Assembly: GCA_027946555.1 (NCBI GenBank)
Contig: JAPEVC010000073.1
Location: 1-64,000, forward strand
DNA length: 64,000 bases
Direction: 5' to 3'
DNA from: Gnomoniopsis sp. IMI 355080
Taxonomy: Eukaryota > Ascomycota > Sordariomycetes > Diaporthales > Gnomoniaceae
In this document: piece after piece, positions 56,516-64,000 of the stretch
Position numbering within the stretch: position 1 is the stretch's first letter
Layout of the letters: the number at the start of each line of letters is the position of its first letter
The notes under the pieces: model-generated
The model's input: only the letters and a program-made list of their open reading frames with translations
Database searches by the model: none
What the model was told of the DNA's origin: nothing
Made by a program: the position numbers and the translations under genes

Positions 56516-58479
56516 GATCACTTTCCTGTTGTCTTAGGTTTTAAGCTCGAAGCATCAAACTTGGGCAAGGCTCATTCATCTTGTTTTTTAGATAGCGGCC
56601 GCTCTTGAGTAATTATAGACCTCGGATATTGACGCATAATGATTGTCAAATATGTACAAAATCTCCAGAGCTTGCAGGCACAGTGCTAGTACCGAGAGAC
56701 AACCATTGACACACCGGGGCTACATACCCAGTGTTCAATTTGAACGATCTCGCAAGAGTTCGAGCACACAGTGTTATGACCGAGAGACAACAAGCGACAA
56801 GTTAGGTAAAAGTCATCTAGGGTCGTCGAAGCACCTGCCGTAGATCGATTATACAAGGATACAACCAAAGCACGATGTTTGGCGCAACCTTTGGTGTTTG
56901 TTGCAAATCCGTGGTTCATTCCGCCGCTGCGGTGTAACCTAAGCTTATGAGGTATGCATATGCATATGCACAGGTTTGGCAAATACCCCTGGGCACTTAC
57001 GTATGCAATTTGCCCTGCAATCTGCAAACCGTCCACCACTAACAACACCGGTATTACAGAAAACCCCCAGCGAGTCCCCGCGCGTGTGAGCCTTCTCTGT
57101 TCCAGAGTGGTCGTTTGCCAAGGCGGACCCACGAATTGACAGCCACGGAGGTTGCTACGGTTTTGGAAGGTGTCGAATCGTCCTACCGGGGCTCAATTTG
57201 CAACTGGGGAAGGTTGTGGCGTTCCGCGTAACGATGTCGGGGATGCGCACACTTCAAGGTTGTTGTCGACGTCGTAAGCTTCAAGCGCAGAGTACCTATT
57301 ACCATTGTGGCAACGGCTTTGGCAATCTGCGACCGGATGTTGGCCAGCCTTGAAATTGGCATCTTCCTTCTGACTTCATTACTGGTCATCGGCCGGGAGA
57401 ATTATCTCAAGGGCAACGAAGAGAATGGCTAACTTGTTTCTGCTTTCGTTATTTGGGTATACCAGGTGGGACTGGTCTTGCGGAGATTGTTAGGTAGCCA
57501 TTGGCTGCGATCTTTATGACTGCGAAAAGCTAGGAGGTTTACGAAGCTGCTTTGGATCTGTTGACACCCCTCAAGTTAATTGCCCCCAGCTCTCCCGGGA
57601 GACCTCGGGACGGGAAGACCACGGCCACAGTGAATGGCATGGAGACCAACCAGAGCAGCAAGTCTGTCACATATATGTTATGACTCCCGTTCTGTCTATC
57701 ACTAATCACATGCGTCTGGCTAGTTCGTATATGAAAGGCTCCACAGCCCCTGTGCCTCTGAATCCAGTCTGATTCGATCCGATACTCAACGATAGACTGT
57801 AGTAGTACCACGGGCTGCAATACCCAAAGTTTTGTATATAGTAGAAGCAGGTCTGGTATTATTTGTAGATAACGGACTACAAGAATGCCCTTGATACATC
57901 CATTCTCGGTGTATATTCTCGTGTACTGCTCTGTTATCAAATCCTCTTCCAAAGGGGACCCCACCGAAAGCCCATGGCTTCTTCCATAGTCATCTGCAGT
58001 ACCGTCCTGTCCATTGGGCCTTCAGAGGTGATGGTAGGAATGAGCAATCCAAGCGTCTGGCTAACACCTGTACTTGTGAGCAGAGGGAAAGGGGGTCCGG
58101 CAGAGGCCACCGAAGGCTTTCAGAGACCGTCAGCCACGCTTTCGTCCTAGCTTGTTTTTTTTAAACAAAAACAAGAACAACAAACCACTTTCGTTGACCT
58201 TCAGTATCGTAAACGCCCTCGGAATTTCATGTTAGACACACCAAATGGAACTCGGGACCCGTCACATCTTAGATGCCGAGGATTTTGTCGCCGTCATACC
58301 ACTAGAATCACCTCTTCCTTCCCCATGGCCATGTCCGACAGGGTCCAGGCTGAAGCGTTGGTTTCTCCCAGCGCATATTGCGTGAATAGTTGTTGCCGGT
58401 CTGCGGCGCTACGACTTCCGATTCGCGATGAGTTTTCCGAGAAGCATTGAGAACCGCCGTGTATCTGCCAAGACATATA

Positions 58480-58790
58480 ACTAGAAGTTCTCCTTAAGGG
58501 ATAGTAAGGTGTTGCAAGGCTTCGCGATCTTCTCTGCGAAAAAGCATAATAAAGCGAACTCTATACTCGACCACTTAAGTAAATGAAGCTATTAAGAGGT
58601 CGCCGTATACCACTATATATACGAAATCCGCCGGAATTTAGCTACGGGCGAGGATAAGGTAATTAACCGTGATAATATCGGTCATAAGCTACTAATTGAC
58701 GTCGGAGAACTATATGGGAGCCACCCAAAACCTATCAACATCTCGAAGAAGAAGATATCGAAGTGGACAAGATAGACTAGGTAGAACAGG
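58480..58790. mobile_element. possible RIP-mutated repeat relic
   Basis: About 300 bp with a composition unlike its surroundings: very many TA dinucleotides and few CA or TG, as left by repeat-induced point mutation. One frame is open for about 60 codons (from about 58592, GTC GCC GTA TAC onwards), interrupted further upstream by stops. No transposase family could be named and no terminal repeats were found. Confidence 0.3.
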
Positions 58791-58803
58791 GCGGGTACTT
58801 CGC

Positions 58804-59247
58804 CTAATAGGGTGGCTGTTCACGTATGTCAATCAACGAAGTTTTTTGGCGGAAGGAGGAATTGGAACGCCTGCATACTTTTCCAATCAACCATTGATCT
58901 GGGGCGTGTTTCATGGTGCTCGACTTGACAAATGGTCGGTATGTATGGCCTATAAAAATGAGAACCTCTCTCATCGGGACCGTCCCCAACGTCTTGTCGG
59001 CGTCGGCGATTGTGCTCGCCGGGGGGTCCGCGGCCACATAGTACATGTCTGTGTCATGTACAATGTCTTGGTTGTCGTCTTGGACTCGTTGGAGGGCATC
59101 TGTGACTTGTCGGAGAGCGCCTCTTATTCTGATATTGTCTTTGTCGTTCGATGACAACAATGTGGGACATCTTGGCTGTTGTTGTCTCGCAGACTTGTTT
59201 TCCTCGAAGAGTGAAAGATCGTTGTGGGTTGTCATGGCATTTTCCAT
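58804..59247 (-). CDS. orphan open reading frame, 147 codons
   Basis: A minus-strand frame starting MENAMTTHNDLSLFEENKSA and including RGALRQVTDALQRVQDDNQD. The middle part is amphipathic and could be helical. No family, signal peptide or membrane segment is seen. A GTATGC near codon 123 could be a donor, but no partner exon was found. It may be a small lineage-specific gene, a fragment, or chance. Confidence 0.25.
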   Translation of the reverse strand: MENAMTTHNDLSLFEENKSARQQQPRCPTLLSSNDKDNIRIRGALRQVTDALQRVQDDNQDIVHDTDMYYVAADPPASTIADADKTLGTVPMREVLIFIGHTYRPFVKSSTMKHAPDQWLIGKVCRRSNSSFRQKTSLIDIREQPPY

Positions 59248-60304
59248 GGGGGATCCGGCCGTTGATGATGTCGACGAAACAAGCTATACTTTGCACCCAT
59301 CAGATAGACAGTACAGAACTTGGTTGCATCGATATATAATAGGCGTTGGGCTGACTCTCTGATCTCGAGCATGTGCTAGGAGGCATTTCAACAGAATCTT
59401 CCAGTTCCATTCGGAAATTCGTATATGTGCACATGCTTGAAGCCTGGAGGAAATTCAAAAGGTAGCTTTTTGGTGCTTCGTGGTCACACACTAACGAGAA
59501 CTTGACACTGGAGCAAAAAGCCTGTCACATGAACGCGATGATATGAAGCTGAAGAATGTTCTTTAGTTCTGCATGTGAATGTGTTCATCTTCAAGGCCGT
59601 GCTTGACGTTCCCCTCCCTTTAGTTTCCTCGTCACTTTGACGCCGTCGTGGCAGCCAAAAGAACGTCGTCCGCTGCCAAAGGATGTCCCGCACAGATCCC
59701 AGCGTACAACCAACCTCTCCGATGCGGCTTCAGCTGATATCTCAATGCTTTTTTGTTTGCCAAAGTAACCCAATTGATATTCTCCGCTGCTCTTCTCTAT
59801 AATGAAGCCTAACCCGCTGGATCTGACGGCACTAGGGACGTCATCCCTCCCGGACGATCTAACCGGAGATCGCTACCCTTGCTTCTCTGCCAATGACCCA
59901 CAATAGCCCATCGCAATGTAATCAACCGCGCCTCTCTCGTCGATTGAATATCATTTCCTTGTTGCTTTTGCCGGAATGATGCTGATGCAGTCTAATCTTG
60001 GTTGCGATGCTGTGATAAAGGGTATCCGAAAGTAGCAAGATTGCAGGTCCGCCAGGCTGACGGGCTGGAGAGTTTTCGTGATCTATCTTGTCTTCCAGAC
60101 GCCATCTACTGAATCAATGTTTGATACGCCGCCAAGGTCGGGGAAGTGAAGCTCGTGATGTCGTCAAGGTGTCGTGATAATGTGGGTAAATGTTGTACAA
60201 AATACCGTGTGCGCCAACTCCGGCGCCGGTGCAAGCCGTAGGCAAAAGCGCCCTACAACGAATGAATAGACTGAAAGTTCCGAGTATGCCCAAGTTCGTT
60301 CATT

Positions 60305-62558
60305 TCAAAATCCAAAACCGCCTGCTTGCACAGTCGGAGATCCCCTACCCTCCCTGCGCTTGCGCTCCTCTTCGGCCTTCAGGGCTCTAGCAATGGCCTC
60401 GTTCTCTCTCCGCGCATTCGGGCTTGGCACCGGCCGGCCACGGGTGAGGTACCCACCATCGCCACCTTGGCTCTCCAATTCCATTGGGGTCACCGGACCC
60501 GGGCTCCCCAGAGGTTGCAGGCGTGGAGATACGGGCTTGTGCGATCCGGTTTGGAACTTTTGCACAGGCACACCATGTGCCGCGGCAAGATTCGCGGCGC
60601 CCTTTGTGCGGGCGAGCTGCCGAGCGGCCTGGGTGGCTTGCGCGACCATATCGCGCTGATACTGTTGTAATCGTCGCTTCGCATCCGAGTCGGAGCGGCC
60701 ACGCGACGATTCTGGCCTATTAAACTGAGGCACGGTAGAGTCCGACTTGACGGATGAAGGACCACCAGAAGAGGGCGGTCGCAAACTTCGAAGAGTGCTG
60801 GTTGTGGATTGACTGCTGTGTTGCCGTGACCTAGCGGCTTCGTAGTTGGATGGATAGTACTTTCCGACAGGCATAGGTACATCGTGTATGCCGCTAGGGA
60901 CGTAGGAGGTGACAGGCGTATTGCCACGAGCGGATGGCATCTGGACAGAACTCATCATAGGTCGTTGGGCCTGAGACTCTGACACGGCGGGGTGGGGCAT
61001 AGATGGACGATGCGCTGCGTTTAAGGACGAAGGTGCACTACTTTGTAGTTGTTGTCCATGAACGTCGCGCGAGGAATGAGCCTGTTGCGAGTCGGTGTGA
61101 AAGGGATGGGGTCGGGTGATGCGTCTGTCTGGATCTTCGTGATACGGAAAGTAACCACTGCAACTATGTCAGTGATCGTCACGGTACCCATCGTACCCCT
61201 CATGATTGAGCGTTCCGACCCGAATGATATCTCGAGTTGGGGTGGCTAGGGCGAGAATTTGAACTCCACAACACCAAAAGCTGATAGGGCGGCAAAGTGA
61301 AAATGGGCAATACGTACCCTGCAATATCTCCTCGACCAGACAGCGGCTCAATGGGCGTGTATACCGAGCTGGCTGCGATTTTGCGAGATATCGATAGTGG
61401 TAATTCAATTGCGATGGGTTTGCTGTGCGGAGGTGGGAAGTCTGTGGAGGTTGACTTGGATGGAAGTTTGCGGGAGTTTGGAGGAAGATTATCTGTAAAT
61501 AGACATGCGTGGTGAGCAAATGGCAGGTTTTCTATTTATTTTATTGTTGTGCAGGCATGATAATCGAGATGCTCGTGGCGAGCGGAGCATATAGGACGTG
61601 TCGCAAGGCATAAGGCATAATGTCTGTGACAATGACGTCCACTGTCTTGCGTGGGGACAATTTCGCGGTCAACAGGCCCTGTCAGACCCGTTACAACCCA
61701 AAAAGTTTCTCAAACATCCCACCCTTTGCTGGTCCTGTTGGCCTTTGCCCTATGGTCCGAAACAATTCAAGCGGGAGAGGCGCTTGCCCGGATCTCGCTA
61801 AGCGGTTTACTGAATCGCAATGTGACGCTGACAAGGGCTCATTGCGGACAAATCCAAGTGGATGGTATGCTGTGCTTAGACCCTGACTGCGTTGGTAACG
61901 TCGAATGCGTGTACCACATGTGATTCTCCGCATTGTGGAACACACCCGACAGCCCCCTCCCACCAAAGTCTGCTAGGTGCCAAGAGATCGGGTGTGCGAC
62001 AAGCTTCCATAGCATTTCCGCGGCTTTGCAAGAGGGCACATCCTCCGGGACTATGGAAGCGAGAGAAAATCAGAGAAGTTTCGACGGCCCGTGGTACCAT
62101 GCCGATACCAGTGACGTCGCTACACTAGCAGCGCCGCCAATATGCAAATAAGTTGCCAAGGGCTGGGTTCCGAGTCTCATACCCAGACGACCGTGCATAA
62201 GAACTAATCAGGGTCCAAAGCCCCCACGGGACGGAAGCGAACTAGACAAAGACACAAAATTATATGAACTAGTACTTTACTTACCAACACTTGGCTGACC
62301 GTTGCCCGGAGCAGAAGGAGCACCAAGGCTCGGCCCTTGCGAATGAGATGGGGGGAAGAAGCAGGTGCCTTCGTTTGCTGGTGTGCGCTGTGGTGAAAGT
62401 ACAAACTGGCCCTCAGCGTCAGACTTCGAAGACGATACAGCTGAAGATACCGATGAGCTTGAATTTGTTCGCCGTCGGGGCATTATGTCTCCCTCTCCGC
62501 CCAGGCTGGAAGTTTTCAGGGTCGGCGAAAGACTCCGTCCCGGTGGAATGGATGACAT
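60305..62558 (-). CDS. Ser/Pro-rich disordered protein, unknown function
   Basis: Predicted 433 aa from exons 62558-62285, 61492-61318 and 61157-60305. Both junctions keep phase and have good signals (GTAAGT to TTTACAG; GTACGT to TTGCAG). The N-terminal part is Ser/Thr-rich (RRRTNSSSSVSSAVSSSKSD). The centre has the best-conserved-looking segment, VYTPIEPLSGRGDIAGGYFPYHEDPDRRITRPHPFH, which spans the second junction. The C-terminal third has a long charged helix (KRRLQQYQRDMVAQATQAARQLARTKG) and ends RRENEAIARALKAEEERKRREG then GGFGF. No enzyme or DNA-binding domain is recognised. The first intron is 792 nt, far longer than others here. The frame is open upstream of the chosen ATG to an acceptor-like TTACAG at about 62622, so a leader exon or an earlier start is possible. 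Confidence 0.65.
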
Positions 62559-64000
62559 GTTGGCCAATCCTGTTAATTTGGCAGAAACGGTCTTCGATAC
62601 AGGGGCAACTGGACGATCTGTAAGGTAGAATCAGCTAGAGCCTCTTGCATGTGATCCCGCGACAAGTAGATCGGGAAACAAGTGATGGCGTGCTGTGATT
62701 GGTGAACAGGGTGATGTTTTAGTCTTCGGGTCGATCAGATCGGCGGGGAGCAGCGGAAGTATAAAATTAAGTTCGACGGGAAGACGGGAGACCGTTGCAA
62801 CGACGGCGCAAGGCTGCGACAGACGCTCTATGTGAGATTTACGTCGTGAATTTGCAGCCCAGATGTCGTTGCGACCGCGGAAACAGCCACCGCGTGATCA
62901 CCTCACGGCGGAGATCCGAATGCCCAAATATGGGTCGAACAGGCTGACCGTGTGGAGCTGTCAAAATTAGGGTTGGGCCGCTGTGGAGTTGATTATGACC
63001 TCTAGTCGAAAGGGCTTCTCCAATTTAAACGTAGAGACTGTCCCCCGCACTGCCAATTCCTGAACGAGAGATCTTGAAATGTGTTGGGTGTATGAAGCTT
63101 CTGGAAGTCGAACTGAACGCCCTGCTAGAATCCCGTTTGTACGGAAGTACAGTATAGTACCTGGTCTGCTGCCCGCCCAAAGACTCGTCTCGGACAACTT
63201 TGAGGAATTGCAAGTGCTGTTGAAGTGAATTTGAGAAACGGGCGACCTACCGAAAGTGCAACTTAGTGAAGTACGCGACTGGATCTTCAACCGCGCAAAC
63301 CGTGTATCAAGCTTGATCTTCCGAGGCACAGGGACGTTTTTGTTGTGTCGCTCTCTGGCTAGAGACCTTCAAGTTGGAGCAGCTCTTCGCCAATATGAGT
63401 CTGATGTTTCCCAGAAAATCCGTCTCAGCACTCTGAGGTACCGTTCAAATCCAGCTCGTCAAGAACGATGCAAAGTCCCGAAGTGATAGGATGTTTTCAC
63501 TTTATCGCCCACGTTGGTTTGGCTGGGTGCCACGCAGTTGTGCCTTCGCCCGATGAGGCCCAGGGTGGGTTTTCAAGGCCTCGCTAGAAAGAAGGCCCCG
63601 CTGATGACACCTGCAGTTCGATGTTGCCCAAGTGCGACAAGATGTGGATCCATGCAGAGATTGCGCAAAGGATCCAAAAGTTCTGGGAGAAAGAAAAAGA
63701 AAATAATCTTGGTGAGATTGCTAGCGTGATCCTAACAAGTCCACGCGTCGGTGTTGTCGGGGGCGATTGATCTTCAGTGCAGTTCTGCCTTCCTAGGCCA
63801 CACAGGATCGGACGATGCTGGCGAATTTCAGCACAGCGATCAAAAGATTATGAAAAACAAAGACAAACCACGGATGGAATGAATGCAAACCGTTCCTTCC
63901 TGCACTCCGAATTGCAATATATTCTCGCCCAAGCACGTACCTGCCTAAACAAACACTCTGTTGTTGTTCGCTCGTATGACTAAGCCTGGTGACTCAAGGA
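62559..64000. other. gene-free right edge
   Basis: Upstream of the disordered-protein gene. Its first part is probably the 5' leader (with an intron acceptor near 62622) and promoter. No coding region is recognised up to the window edge; the frames there are short, overlapping and without family similarity. Confidence 0.4.

Larger units (their letters stand above)
56516..60304. other. gene-free region, 3.8 kb
   Basis: The longest gap in the window. No supported gene. It contains an A+T-rich relic (58480-58790) and one orphan frame (58804-59247), both listed separately. The left end holds the promoter of the dioxygenase gene, and the right end the 3' side of the disordered-protein gene. Confidence 0.45.

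Noticed and set aside
1..64000. Search for CRISPR arrays, inverted-repeat transposons and a biosynthetic gene cluster core
   Set aside because: No regularly spaced repeats, no transposase or reverse transcriptase frame, and no polyketide synthase, peptide synthetase or terpene synthase was seen.

Overview
The window is a stretch of nuclear DNA from a filamentous ascomycete (Pezizomycotina, most likely Sordariomycetes). This rests on short spliceosomal introns of about 50-140 nt with GTxxGT donors and CTNAC-like branch sites, on genes on both strands separated by 0.2-3.8 kb, and on the gene content: a NIMA-type kinase with the filamentous-fungal insert, a Zn2Cys6 regulator, PEX16, a GT32 mannosyltransferase, GH76, a sedolisin and an OPT transporter. 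No rRNA, CRISPR array, bacterial operon or intact transposon was found, and no tRNA could be supported. I rebuilt twenty protein-coding genes by joining exons by eye wherever donor, acceptor, reading phase and family sequence agreed. Two further short reading frames and one exon-like relic are listed at low confidence.

Layout. 0.9-2.7 kb (-): GPI2/PIG-C, a subunit of the enzyme for the first step of GPI-anchor synthesis. 5.2-6.1 kb (+): a small single-pass membrane protein of unknown role. 7.4-8.8 kb (-): a divergent RNA 3'-phosphate-cyclase-like protein. 9.9-11.6 kb (-): a Tcd/TcdA-type tRNA threonylcarbamoyladenosine dehydratase. 14.8-20.1 kb: three metabolic enzymes, namely a short-chain dehydrogenase (+), a mitochondrial-type acyl-CoA synthetase (-) and an aldo/keto reductase (+). 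20.9-26.0 kb (-): an OCH1-like GT32 mannosyltransferase and a GH76 alpha-1,6-mannanase-like protein, both linked to cell-wall mannan. 27.1-28.5 kb (+): IPI3, a Rix1-complex ribosome-assembly factor.

29.2-38.5 kb holds a secreted sedolisin (S53) peptidase (+), a nine-exon oligopeptide transporter (-) and a Zn2Cys6 transcription factor (+), which together look like a peptide-scavenging locus. 38.7-41.0 kb (-): an ankyrin plus double-BTB protein (ABTB1-like), divergent from the NIMA-like kinase at 41.6-43.9 kb (+). 45.3-46.6 kb (+): a type II membrane protein with a Ser/Thr repeat stalk and an eight-cysteine C-terminal domain. 47.5-49.1 kb (+): an acidic disordered protein. 50.2-52.1 kb (+): an MFS sugar transporter. 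52.6-54.0 kb (+): PEX16. 55.0-56.5 kb (-): a secreted intradiol-dioxygenase-like protein. 60.3-62.6 kb (-): a disordered protein of unknown function.

Most genes are ordinary conserved fungal genes. The least explained parts are the divergent cyclase-like gene, the repeat-stalk membrane protein, the possible peptide-use locus, a perfect 10-bp palindrome (TACCTAGGTA) recurring in gene-free DNA, an A+T-rich relic near 58.6 kb that resembles RIP-mutated repeat DNA, and a few coding-like fragments in intergenic DNA. I found no clear previously undescribed multi-gene system.
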